A stretch of 64,000 nucleotides of DNA from Botryobacter ruber. GTDB lineage: Bacteria; Bacteroidota; Bacteroidia; Cytophagales; Hymenobacteraceae. The stretch covers positions 309,674-373,673 of the forward strand of contig NZ_QCZK02000055.1 of assembly GCF_003347595.2 (NCBI RefSeq), written 5' to 3'. Under the pieces are notes generated by a model, which saw only the letters and a list, made by a program, of their open reading frames with translations, searched no databases and was not told the origin of the DNA. Position numbers and translations under genes: made by a program. Of this stretch, positions 1 through 9,076 are shown in pieces. How positions within the stretch are numbered: position 1 is the first letter of the stretch; the number at the start of each line of letters is the position of its first letter.

Positions 1-2
1 AC

Positions 3-3000
3 AGGTATTTCTCTTCGTCGGTGTCCATTCCCGCGAATACGGTGCCGGGGAGTTATTATTTAATATTTGCTGCGGACTATCTGAATCAGGTAGCGGAGAG
101 CAATGAAACGAATAACACGGGCTACAGGGCGATCACAGTTGTGGCTCCTTATGTGGATTTAGTGCTGCAGTCGCCGTACATCTATAATTCCAGTGTTACG
201 GCCGGCAGTACTGTAGGAACGGAGGTCCGTATCCATAATTTGGGCAACAGCAGTGCCTCTTCCAGCAACATCGGGTATTACCTTTCTACGAACTCCACCT
301 TCGATGCGAGTGATGTATTTATTGGCTCCTCTTCCGGCGGAACTTTAACAGGCGGAAACTACAATTACCGCTCTAACAGCATTACCATTCCGGCGAATAC
401 GGCGCCCGGTTCATATTATATCGTTTTCGTAGCAGATTACCTCAACCTGGTGACGGAGAACAACGAAAATAACAATATAGTTAGCGCTGCCGTTACAGTC
501 GTACTGCCAAACATTGACCTGACACTTAGTTCGCCTTCCATAAGTCAGGCTTCTGTTTCGGCGGGCAATCCGGTTAGTGTTGGAGTTACGATTAATAACC
601 AGGGGAATACAGCAGCTCAATCCAGTAATATCGGTTATTACTTATCTTCCAACAGTACGTTTGACGAATCTGACCTGCTGATCGGATTCAGCAATGGCTC
701 TTCTCTGGCTGCAGGAAACAATTCCTACAGAAACGAATCGGTTACAATACCGGCTAATACCACACCAGGAACCTATTATCTTTTTATCGTTGCAGATTAC
801 CTGAACAGTGTAACGGAGAGCAATGAGAACAATAATGTAATTAGCACGGCCATAAGTGTTATGGAGTTCGGTACAATGTTCCTGATGCCTGCTTCCGGGG
901 CGCTTAACTTTACAACCTGCACCGGTACGTTATATGATAATGGCGGCACCGGTAATTATTCTAATTACGCCAATGGTACTGTAACACTTAACCCAAGTGT
1001 AAGCGGGAATAAAATACGCCTGACTTTTAGCTCATTTATGCTGGAGAGCTGCTGCGACTATCTCTCCATTTACGATGGCACCAGTACGTCAGCACCCTTA
1101 ATCGGTACATATAATGGTAGTAATAACCCGGGTACTGTTTATGCGACAAACAGTACGGGTGCCTTAACCTTGCGCTTTTACACAGACGGTAGTGCAACTT
1201 ATTCTGGTTTTGAGGCTGCCATTGCCTGTGTTACTTCGGTGCCGTTAGCTGATCTGGTAATTCAAAATCCTGCTGCTACTCCTACTTCCCTTACAGCCGG
1301 AAACGTGATGTCTGTAAGTTCCCAGGTATACAACCAGGGGGGAGTTACGGCTGCATCGAGCAATGTCGGGTATTACTTATCTACTAACAATACCTTTGAT
1401 CCGTCAGATGTTTACCTGGGATATTCTTATGGGTATAGCTTGACCGGTGGCTCCGTTTCCTCCCGTAATACTAACCTGACCATTCCGGTTTCAACGGCAG
1501 CAGGAAATTACTTTTTGCTCTTTGTGGCGGATAACACCAGTTTAGTAACCGAAGAGAATGAAACAAACAATGTGGCCAGTGTAGCCATAACCGTTGAAGC
1601 AGCTACCATAGATCTACTCATGCTATCGGCATTTCCTTCTTCCAGCACCTTAACGCCGGGTAATGCCTTTAGTGTTTCTAGCTTTATTGCCAACCAGGGA
1701 GCTTCCACCTCGCCAAGTAGTAACGTTGGCTACTACTTATCGGCGAACAACACTTTTGAAAGCACTGATTTGTTCTTAGGCAGCTCCAGTGGCGGCGCCC
1801 TGACCAGTGGCAACTCGGCCTTACGAAGTGCTTCCTTATCGTTGCCAGCCACCATTACAGCCGGAACTTATTATATCTTTTTTGCCGCCGACCATACAAA
1901 CGCTGTAACAGAGACCAACGAAGCAAACAATATCAGGTTTATTACTGTTACGGTTTCTTCGTCCAATTTTGTAGACCTGGAAATAGCCTCAAAGACTTTA
2001 GCGAGCGCCAGTATTGTGGCGGGTGAATCGGTTTCGGCAACTGCCAATGTGAAGAATAATGGTAATGTGGCAGCTCCGCGCAGTGCTGTCGGGTTTTACC
2101 TCTCCTCCAACACCACACTGGACCAGGATGATGTATTGCTCAATACCATGCAAACAGCCTCTACCCTGGCAGCCGGGGCAACAGAGGCTGTTACGGCGAA
2201 CCTCACCATCCCGGCTAATACCGAGGCGGGCAGTTATTATATCTTGTTTAAGTCGGATTACGAAAATCACATTGCAGAATCAAACGATGCCAATGATCTG
2301 GCTTATCAGGCCATCACAGTTGTGGGCGCATCGGTTGACCTGGTTGTTCAGACGGCAGCGGTAGCGCCTGTATCCATACCGGCCGGCCAGCCGGTAACAG
2401 CCACTGCCGGCATTCGCAACCAGGGTTCGGTAGCGGCGGCTTACAGCAGCATCGGCTACTATTTATCTGCAAACAATACCCTGGATGCTTCGGATGTACT
2501 GCTTAACGTTTCTACCGGTAATGCGTTAGCAGCAGGAACGACAGCAAACAGATCTGCCACACTTACTATTCCTGAAGGCACTGCCGCAGGCTCTTACTTT
2601 ATTCTCTTTGTCGCCGACCATGCCGAAGCACAGGACGAAAGCAGCGAAACGAACAATGTAAAGGCTGTGGCACTTACAGTAATAGCACCTACCGTCGACC
2701 TGGCTGTTCAGACACCAACGGTTTCGGCGGCATCGGTGGTGGCGGGCACAGGCATAACACTCACTGCCAATGTAGTGAATGCCGGTACCGTTGCTTCCAC
2801 AGCTACCACCATCAGGTACTATCTGTCGCCAAACAACACCATTGAAAGTTCCGACGTGGTACTTGGCAGCGCAGACGTCAGCAGCATGGCAGCCAGTGGT
2901 TCCGTATCGAAAGTGGTTTCGTACACGATACCTGCAAGTACTGCTGCGGGAAATTATTTTGTGCTGTTCCAGGTGGACCCTGACAATACAAATACCGAGA

Positions 3001-6000
3001 GCAATGAAAATAATAACACCGCCAGCGTTGCCCTGGCCATTACACTGGCTCCTGCCGAAGTGGACCTGGCCGTACTGACTCCTACGGTTTCTGCTGCATC
3101 AGTTGTAAGTGGCGGTACTGTGAATGTGACAAGCACCATCAAAAACAATGGTACTACTGCAGCTGCTTCGAGCACGGTAGGTTATTATTTATCTGCTGAT
3201 GCTGTTTTCAACAGCGCTGATGTTGTCCTGGAATCCTCGTCCGGTGGAACACTTGCTGCCGGAGCTACTGCATCCAGAACAGCCACCCTCACTATCCCCG
3301 ACGCTACAACTGCAGGTAACTACTACATTCTGTTTGTTGCCGACCATGCCAATGCTGTTTCCGAAACAAATGAGACGAACAATGTTGCCAGTGTTGCCCT
3401 CGCTGTCACTGCGGCGCTCCGTGCCGATCTGTTAGTAACGGCTGCATCTGTTTCGAAGGCAACTACGGTGGCCGGCGATACAATTGCCGTAACCGCTACT
3501 ATCCAGAACAGCGGCCAGGCTTCAGCTGGCGGCAGCATGGTTGGTTACTATTTGTCTGCCAGGAATGTCTGGGACAACACCGCCGTCAGGATAGGACAGA
3601 GCGAAGTAACTACACTTGCAGTGGGAGGTACGGCAAGTCCTGAAGCTAACCTGATTATACCTGCCGGTACTGCTGCAGGCGATTATTTTGTGCTGGTAAG
3701 AGCTGACGATACCGGTGCTGTTACAGAATCGAGCGAAACAAACAACGTACGTAGTATAGCTGTTACGTTAGCTGCGCCTACGGTAGACCTTACGGTGCAG
3801 CCTGCTGCTTTTGTAGCCTCGGTAACGGCTGGTAACAGTTATTCCTTCGCAACCGAAATCAGGAACAGTGGCAATGTGGCTGCAGCAAGTAGTAATGTGG
3901 GACTTTATTTATCTTCCAATACGAGCTTAGAAAGCTCTGATTTGTTGCTGAGCACGATTACAGGTGGCCCGCTGGGTGCAGGCAGTGTAGCTGTCCGGTC
4001 TTCAAGCATCACCATTCCGAGCAATATAAGTCCGGGCACTTATTACATACTGGTGGTTGCTGATCCTGCAGACCTCGTAACTGAGTCTGTTGAAACAAAC
4101 AATATGCAGACAGCTTCCATTACCGTAGTTGCCTCGCTGGTACCGGATTTGAGAGTTCATTCCCCTGGTCTGAGCGCGTCCACTGTTAATGCGGATAATA
4201 TAGTTGGTGTTTCCGGAACTGTTACGAATATTGGTACCGCTGATGCGCCTGCCGGAAAGGTCGATTATTATTTGTCGACCAATAATACCTTCGAAAGCAG
4301 CGATGTGCTGGTAGGTGAGAGCAACCTGCCGTTACTGGCATCGGGAGCTTCATCGAATGTATCTGCTAACCTGAGGATTCCGGCAACTACTGCCAACGGT
4401 AACTACTTTGTGCTGTTGATTGCAGATGCAGCAAACCTGATCGTTGAAAAAGACGAGACGAATAACCTGGCCAGCATTGCTCTTACCGTTTCGCCTCCGG
4501 CATTACCCGACCTGGTAGTTAACAGCGCAACTGTTTTACAATCTAATTTTATGCCAGGCGATACAGTTGCCGTAACAACTACAATTCAAAACAATGGACC
4601 TGGTTCCGCCGCGGCAAGCTCCATCGGCTATTATATCTCCGACCGGAATGTATGGGATAACACCGCTACCTTACTGGTGCAACGCCAGGTAACTTCATTG
4701 GCAGCAGGAGGCACCACCAGTTTAACTACCTATATGTCTGTTCCTGCCGGTATTGTAGCAGGTACATATTATATTCTGGTAAAAGCCGACGATATGGGTG
4801 TTGTTACAGAAACCAATGAAACAAATAATGTACGCAGTGTGGCTGTAACTGTAATACCCCCAGTGATAGATCTGGTAGCCGAAAACATTACCTTTGAGGG
4901 AACCGTTTATGCAGGCAACAGTTATAACATCTCCGCAGGAATTAAGAACAATGGCAACGTGACATCCCCAAGCAGTAATGTTGGGTTTTATTTGTCCACC
5001 AACACTACTTTCGATAGTAGCGACGTCCTGTTAAGAAGTATTTCAGGTGGCCCGTTAGCGAATGGTTCTATAGCAACCCGCAGTTCGAACATTATAGTAC
5101 CTGTTGGCACTGCTCCCGGAACTTATTATATGCTGGCTGTGGTAGACCATACAGGTGTTATAATTGAATCGAATGAAACCAATAACAGCAGATCGTTTGC
5201 CTTTAACTTACTTGCTGCTTCTGCGTTACCCGACCTTAATTTGCACAGCCCTGGCCTGGGAACTGCATCCGTGCGGGCAGGCGATAATGCAGCAGTTTCG
5301 AATATTGTGACTAATGCGGGTACAGGGAATGCACCTGCCGGTAAAGTAAATTATTACCTGTCGACAAACATGGTGTTTGATTCCTTTGACACCTTCCTGG
5401 GCGAGAGCAGCGTGCCCCAGCTTGCGCCAGGCGCTTCGTCTACACAAACTGCCAGCGTGTTAATTCCGGGTACCACTGCCAGTGGCAGTTATTACCTGCT
5501 TATGGTGGCTGATGCAGCTAATGTAATCCCGGAGAGTGATGAGGTGAATAATATGAAATCTGTGCCGGTGAATGTGGTGCATACCCTCCTGCCAGATTTA
5601 CACTTATATTCCAGTTTTATCACTTCTTCTGTAATGCCAGCAGGTAATCAAGTTTCAGGTCATGCTGTAGTAGCAAACCTAGGGAATGCAAATGCACTCG
5701 CCGGAAGTGTCAGCTATTACCTGTCGACTGACAAAATTTACGATGCCGCTGATGTATTTTTAGCTGAGACTGCTTTACCCATTATTGAAGCCGGTGTTAT
5801 TCATCATACATATGATAACTTCAGAATTCCGGCCGGTACGCCTGTCGGCAACTACTATGTGCTGGTAATAGCAGATCTGGGTAATTTGATAGCTGAGCTG
5901 GATGAGACAAATAATATGGAAGCGTTGCCTCTTGCTATAAGTACAACAACGGGTGTGGACGATATGGTAGCAGACAGCAAGTTGAGTATATGGCCAAATC

Positions 6001-6233
6001 CGGCTTCTGATGTCCTGACCATAGAAGCTGCAAACTTCGGAAAAGGAGAGAAGGTAGCTGAAGTAAGCTTGTACAATGCCATCGGAGAGAAAATAATGTC
6101 CAGGCAAGTGGCCATAGGAAAAGATAAATTACAGACATCTTTCCAGGTGCAGCATCTGGATACAGGAATGTACCATCTTCATATAAAAGCAGGAAATACC
6201 GTAACTGTGAGGAAGGTAGTAATCCAGCGGTAA
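3..6233 (+). CDS. Giant secreted CARDB-repeat adhesin-like protein with CUB domain and T9SS sorting tail (5' partial)
   Basis: The reading frame is open to the window edge and the first codons already belong to a repeat, so the true start lies upstream. The visible part holds one partial and 15 complete repeats of about 115-120 residues, each starting with a V/I/P-D-L strand, carrying G-Y-Y-L-S-x-N and ending in E-x-N-E-x-N-N. These are CARDB-type Ig-like cell-adhesion domains. A CUB-like domain (about bases 885-1235, with paired cysteines and a YDG motif) sits between the third and fourth repeats counted from the window edge. The last 85 residues form a type A T9SS sorting domain (IWPNPASD, then a GMYHLHIK strand and a basic end), so the protein should be secreted or surface-anchored by T9SS. 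Its ligand is unknown. A strong terminator follows 24 bp after the stop. No enzymatic domain is visible. Confidence 0.93.
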   Translation, partial: RYFSSSVSIPANTVPGSYYLIFAADYLNQVAESNETNNTGYRAITVVAPYVDLVLQSPYIYNSSVTAGSTVGTEVRIHNLGNSSASSSNIGYYLSTNSTFDASDVFIGSSSGGTLTGGNYNYRSNSITIPANTAPGSYYIVFVADYLNLVTENNENNNIVSAAVTVVLPNIDLTLSSPSISQASVSAGNPVSVGVTINNQGNTAAQSSNIGYYLSSNSTFDESDLLIGFSNGSSLAAGNNSYRNESVTIPANTTPGTYYLFIVADYLNSVTESNENNNVISTAISVMEFGTMFLMPASGALNFTTCTGTLYDNGGTGNYSNYANGTVTLNPSVSGNKIRLTFSSFMLESCCDYLSIYDGTSTSAPLIGTYNGSNNPGTVYATNSTGALTLRFYTDGSATYSGFEAAIACVTSVPLADLVIQNPAATPTSLTAGNVMSVSSQVYNQGGVTAASSNVGYYLSTNNTFDPSDVYLGYSYGYSLTGGSVSSRNTNLTIPVSTAAGNYFLLFVADNTSLVTEENETNNVASVAITVEAATIDLLMLSAFPSSSTLTPGNAFSVSSFIANQGASTSPSSNVGYYLSANNTFESTDLFLGSSSGGALTSGNSALRSASLSLPATITAGTYYIFFAADHTNAVTETNEANNIRFITVTVSSSNFVDLEIASKTLASASIVAGESVSATANVKNNGNVAAPRSAVGFYLSSNTTLDQDDVLLNTMQTASTLAAGATEAVTANLTIPANTEAGSYYILFKSDYENHIAESNDANDLAYQAITVVGASVDLVVQTAAVAPVSIPAGQPVTATAGIRNQGSVAAAYSSIGYYLSANNTLDASDVLLNVSTGNALAAGTTANRSATLTIPEGTAAGSYFILFVADHAEAQDESSETNNVKAVALTVIAPTVDLAVQTPTVSAASVVAGTGITLTANVVNAGTVASTATTIRYYLSPNNTIESSDVVLGSADVSSMAASGSVSKVVSYTIPASTAAGNYFVLFQVDPDNTNTESNENNNTASVALAITLAPAEVDLAVLTPTVSAASVVSGGTVNVTSTIKNNGTTAAASSTVGYYLSADAVFNSADVVLESSSGGTLAAGATASRTATLTIPDATTAGNYYILFVADHANAVSETNETNNVASVALAVTAALRADLLVTAASVSKATTVAGDTIAVTATIQNSGQASAGGSMVGYYLSARNVWDNTAVRIGQSEVTTLAVGGTASPEANLIIPAGTAAGDYFVLVRADDTGAVTESSETNNVRSIAVTLAAPTVDLTVQPAAFVASVTAGNSYSFATEIRNSGNVAAASSNVGLYLSSNTSLESSDLLLSTITGGPLGAGSVAVRSSSITIPSNISPGTYYILVVADPADLVTESVETNNMQTASITVVASLVPDLRVHSPGLSASTVNADNIVGVSGTVTNIGTADAPAGKVDYYLSTNNTFESSDVLVGESNLPLLASGASSNVSANLRIPATTANGNYFVLLIADAANLIVEKDETNNLASIALTVSPPALPDLVVNSATVLQSNFMPGDTVAVTTTIQNNGPGSAAASSIGYYISDRNVWDNTATLLVQRQVTSLAAGGTTSLTTYMSVPAGIVAGTYYILVKADDMGVVTETNETNNVRSVAVTVIPPVIDLVAENITFEGTVYAGNSYNISAGIKNNGNVTSPSSNVGFYLSTNTTFDSSDVLLRSISGGPLANGSIATRSSNIIVPVGTAPGTYYMLAVVDHTGVIIESNETNNSRSFAFNLLAASALPDLNLHSPGLGTASVRAGDNAAVSNIVTNAGTGNAPAGKVNYYLSTNMVFDSFDTFLGESSVPQLAPGASSTQTASVLIPGTTASGSYYLLMVADAANVIPESDEVNNMKSVPVNVVHTLLPDLHLYSSFITSSVMPAGNQVSGHAVVANLGNANALAGSVSYYLSTDKIYDAADVFLAETALPIIEAGVIHHTYDNFRIPAGTPVGNYYVLVIADLGNLIAELDETNNMEALPLAISTTTGVDDMVADSKLSIWPNPASDVLTIEAANFGKGEKVAEVSLYNAIGEKIMSRQVAIGKDKLQTSFQVQHLDTGMYHLHIKAGNTVTVRKVVIQR

Positions 6234-6256
6234 CAGTATTTTGATAGCTTACAAGT

Positions 6257-6296
6257 AAAAGAGGCTGCTCAGGTTTTCCGGAGCAGCCTCTTTTAT
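6257..6296 (+). terminator. Intrinsic terminator after CARDB gene
   Basis: Perfect 14-bp inverted arms (6257-6270 and 6281-6294) enclose a 10-nt loop. The A-run on the left and T-run on the right make it usable from both strands, so it may also terminate the convergent gene at 6350. Confidence 0.85.
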
Positions 6297-6349
6297 TATT
6301 GGATCCAAGTGACAAATGCAACTTTATCTGACTGAACAGAATTGTTACT

Positions 6350-7039
6350 TTATTCACGCAAGCTATCATAATAGGCCACCACCTGTAGCAGCGCCTGCTC
6401 AAAATTATTCCGGAAATCAAGGTTCTCTTTGTGGATGAAATTTTCCAGTGCCTTTTTCCTGTCTTTCAAAACTTTTAGCACACCCTTCTGATTCTTTACC
6501 GGATGGTACTGCTTGTTTTTATACAGGTAATAGCGGTTCTCCGTCAGAAAACGCTCTGCTACACGCTGATAAGTTGTTTCCTTGAAAATATACTTCTCCC
6601 GACGGGCAAATACCTTGGTTTTTCCATCATGAAGCCTTTCATAAAAACCTGCCGGTAGACCGTCCTGCTCATTTAGCCGGACAAACGTGTGCTCGAGTAT
6701 CTTAAAAGAATCTACTTTCTCGCTGATTAGCCGGAGCTTGAGTGCAGGAGCGTCAGGTTCAACCGGGGGTAAGGTTACCTCGTCGCGTACCAGGTCGTAG
6801 CGGAGAGGTGTACGCTCAAGTGCAACACCCTCGTACCAGATTGTACCCGGTAGCCATTCTTCGGAACCAAAGTAGGCATGCCCCAGGATGCCGGGATCGT
6901 AATCGGGTTTCTTTTTCGCTTCTTCCAGGCGTTTGGCCTTGCGTAGTTCTTTTTTAGAGGGTGTTTTGGTAGTCTGCGCATGTAGTTGCGGTACAGCCAG
7001 TGTATAGCAGCAAAGGGGAATTAAGAGATACTTTAACAT
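6350..7039 (-). CDS. Exported protein of unknown function
   Basis: The frame is open up to 7180, but the ATG at 7039 gives a clean signal peptide (MLKYLLIPLCCYTLAVPQLHAQ), so I chose it; about 229 residues. After the signal comes a short lysine-rich stretch (KKELRKAKRLEEAKKK), then a segment with PGILGHAYFGSEEWLPG and LVRDEVTLPP motifs, and a basic C-terminal half rich in K, Y and R. I do not recognise a family with known function. It is probably periplasmic or a soluble exported protein. It is convergent with the CARDB gene and is followed by the bidirectional terminator at 6257-6296. It lies downstream of, but is separated by a terminator from, the rhamnose cluster, so it is probably an independent unit. 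Confidence 0.75.
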   Translation of the reverse strand: MLKYLLIPLCCYTLAVPQLHAQTTKTPSKKELRKAKRLEEAKKKPDYDPGILGHAYFGSEEWLPGTIWYEGVALERTPLRYDLVRDEVTLPPVEPDAPALKLRLISEKVDSFKILEHTFVRLNEQDGLPAGFYERLHDGKTKVFARREKYIFKETTYQRVAERFLTENRYYLYKNKQYHPVKNQKGVLKVLKDRKKALENFIHKENLDFRNNFEQALLQVVAYYDSLRE

Positions 7040-7198
7040 GTAGAGTTTACGCTGTAAATAGTTCCTGAAGCAAGATACAAGATAAAAAAATACCTGCTTA
7101 ATTGAAAGCCAGGCCCGGCAACCAGGAGGGCAGCAGGCTTGCCAGATGAAGTTGCCACAAGTTACGCTAAGGCAAGACATGCGGCAGTTTTCTGAACT

Positions 7199-7223
7199 GC
7201 AGAGGCTGTGGTGGCAGGTGCAG
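7199..7223 (+). repeat. Intergenic short repeat, copy 1
   Basis: Member of the family with core GGCTGTGGTGGCAGGTGC. Non-coding position between two minus-strand genes. Confidence 0.7.
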
Positions 7224-7253
7224 CAAACTTTAAAAGGGCTTTAAATAAAAAAC

Positions 7254-7306
7254 GAAGGCAACGCGAGTGGCTGTTTGCACAGTTTATCGCGTTGCCTTCA
7301 TTTTTT
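7254..7306 (-). terminator. Bidirectional terminator after the sugar kinase
   Basis: Perfect 13-bp arms at 7254-7266 and 7287-7299 with T-runs on both strands. It lies just past the stop of the minus-strand kinase and ends the rhamnose transcription unit. Confidence 0.85.
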
Positions 7307-7330
7307 GCAACCGGAACGGCTACAATTATC

Positions 7331-8665
7331 CTACTTCCAGAGGTCCATCACCAGTGCAGCACCCAGCGCTGTACCCTGTGCTGATTTGCCAGCTTTGATG
7401 CGGAGGTCAGGAAAAGCTTTGCCGAGCAAGGTCATAAAAATCGGGTTCCGGCTGAAGCCACCGTCAACGAGCAGGATATTGAATTTGCTCATATCATTTT
7501 CAGCCGCCAGCAGAATAGACTCCAGCTGCTGGCGCAGGAGCTGCACTACCAGGTGGTGGTAAGCCGCTTCGTAGGTGCCATATAACGCCAGGTCCATGTC
7601 TATTTTAACGGCGGTGGCCACATGGTCTTTTACTGAAACTTCTTTCTGGTTTTGTACCTGCGCCAGTTCCTGGTATTCTTCTTCCTTAATCAGCTGCTCG
7701 TCATATTTTACGGTCTTGAAATAATCGGCCGGCGTTTGGTAGTGTTCTGCCAGAATCTTTACCTGCTCCTCGTGTGCATTGCCAATAAACTTGCGCGAAG
7801 CCTTTACCGGATTCCCATTGTACGTCAGGTACTGCAGGCAGTCCTGCTGCAGTTCGTTTACCGTGAGCGGCTGCTGGGCAAAGGGGTTCAGTGTAATACC
7901 CCAGGTGCCGGTCGAGAGCAGCAGGAATGGCTCGTGGTACTGCTTCAGGTATGGAATTAAGGCGGAAGAGCTGTCGTGCAGACCAATGCCTGCCGGTATT
8001 TTTTTGCCACGGAAGCTGATGCTGAATGGCTCGCTGTGTTCTCTTACCGGCGGAAATAATTTATCCAACCCTTCGGCATACACCCAGGCATGGTAATCTT
8101 TTTTCTGAAAATCCCAGAGGGCGGTGTGGCAGCCAAGGCTGGTGTAGTCGGTGGCCATTTCGCCTGTGAAGATGTACGACACATACTGGGGCAGGTGCAG
8201 GGTGTGCGCGATCTGCTCAAACAGTTGCGGCTTCCGGTGTTTGAGCCAGTAAAGCTGCAGGCCGGAATTCAGCATGCCCAGTGGCGGCGAAGAAGTTTCT
8301 GCGGCTATCTGGAGCTTGTCGCCATAGGTATTGTAAAACTGCTCTTCCAGGTCCTGCGGAAAAGCTTTCAGGTAATTGTAAAGTGGCGTTACCGGCTCTC
8401 CAACTTTGTTCAGATGCACCAGGCTTGCGCCGTAGGTGGTGAAATTTACAGCCTGCACGTCGAAATTCTGATCGGCTTCAATTTCCTGCCAGATGCTGCG
8501 TAACCAGTTGGTCAGCGCTGTCAGGTTTTCGCAAGGTTCGCCATCATCATCTGTAATTTCGTTACAGTGTTTCTGAGCTTCTTTGATGATCTGGTAATTC
8601 TGATCAAAAAGCAAGATTTTCTTATTGGTTTTACCGATATCAAAAACCGCAATACAAGGCACCAT
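7331..8665 (-). CDS. FGGY-family carbohydrate kinase, probable L-rhamnulokinase
   Basis: A 444-residue FGGY kinase with the ASKHA ATPase fold. The N-terminal phosphate-1 motif is FDIGKTNKK, a GIGLHDSSSA segment lies mid-protein, LLSTGTWGITLNPF forms the phosphate-2 region, and LLVDGGFSRNPIFMTLLGKAF near the end forms the adenosine site. The family phosphorylates ketoses or polyols with ATP in the cytoplasm. Position downstream of a P. stutzeri-type rhamnose isomerase and a rhamnulose-phosphate aldolase fusion makes L-rhamnulose the likely substrate, giving L-rhamnulose 1-phosphate. Fuculose or another deoxysugar cannot be excluded. It is separated from the isomerase by 411 bp holding a terminator and a large palindrome, so it may be expressed at a lower level than the two upstream genes or from its own promoter. 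Confidence 0.88.
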   Translation of the reverse strand: MVPCIAVFDIGKTNKKILLFDQNYQIIKEAQKHCNEITDDDGEPCENLTALTNWLRSIWQEIEADQNFDVQAVNFTTYGASLVHLNKVGEPVTPLYNYLKAFPQDLEEQFYNTYGDKLQIAAETSSPPLGMLNSGLQLYWLKHRKPQLFEQIAHTLHLPQYVSYIFTGEMATDYTSLGCHTALWDFQKKDYHAWVYAEGLDKLFPPVREHSEPFSISFRGKKIPAGIGLHDSSSALIPYLKQYHEPFLLLSTGTWGITLNPFAQQPLTVNELQQDCLQYLTYNGNPVKASRKFIGNAHEEQVKILAEHYQTPADYFKTVKYDEQLIKEEEYQELAQVQNQKEVSVKDHVATAVKIDMDLALYGTYEAAYHHLVVQLLRQQLESILLAAENDMSKFNILLVDGGFSRNPIFMTLLGKAFPDLRIKAGKSAQGTALGAALVMDLWK

Positions 8666-8743
8666 AGTTAAAAGTAAAGAATATTATAAACTAAATCGAA
8701 TATCAGTTGCTGCTATGCTTCAGCAAAAACAGCGGATTGGGCT

Positions 8744-8988
8744 CCCTTTGAAGGCAAATCTTGTAGGGAAAAATTGTCTGCAGCTGCGACCATTGCCTTT
8801 GCTCCTAAAAAAGCAAAAAACTGCTTCAAGTTTTTAACTTGGAGCTATCATTCCAGCAAGTTTTCAACTTGCAAGAGTATTAAATCAGGTAGGTTCAGCC
8901 ACGAAAGCTGAAAGCTTTCCTGATAAAAAGCTCCAAGTTGGAAACTTGAAGCAGAAATTTTTTCCCTACAAAATTAGCTTCAAAGTGG
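8744..8988. repeat. Large imperfect palindrome between kinase and isomerase genes
   Basis: The inner arms 8821-8846 and 8929-8954 pair at 24 of 26 positions. The outer arms (from about 8744 to 8781, and 8950 to 8988) also pair, including the segment TTGTAGGGAAAAA and its complement. The left arm carries an extra 43 nt (about 8782-8824) that contains one copy of the intergenic short repeat. Each inner arm and the spacer also contain the small dyad CAAGTTnnnAACTTG. It resembles a MITE-like or REP-like non-coding element; the function is unknown. Confidence 0.7.
8778..8805 (-). repeat. Intergenic short repeat, copy 2
   Basis: Minus-strand copy, diverged (GGCAATGGTCGCAGCTGC core). It appears to interrupt one arm of the surrounding palindrome, with CTGC on both sides. 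Confidence 0.65.
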
Positions 8989-9006
8989 AACAAAATACCT
9001 AAACAG

Positions 9007-9041
9007 ACAGAAAGCCAGAGTAGTGTTCTCCGGCTTTCTGT
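9007..9041 (-). terminator. Terminator-like hairpin after rhamnose isomerase
   Basis: 10-bp arms ACAGAAAGCC and GGCTTTCTGT (9007-9016 and 9032-9041), 36 bp beyond the minus-strand stop. The T-run is weak, so read-through into the kinase gene is possible. Confidence 0.55.
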
Positions 9042-9076
9042 TATTTGTTTATGACAATGCAAAATCAGGAAAGATA

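Noticed and set aside
1..6233. CRISPR-like regularity in the repeated first gene
   Set aside because: The periodicity is of protein domains (about 350 bp) with diverged DNA, not short identical repeats with spacers.
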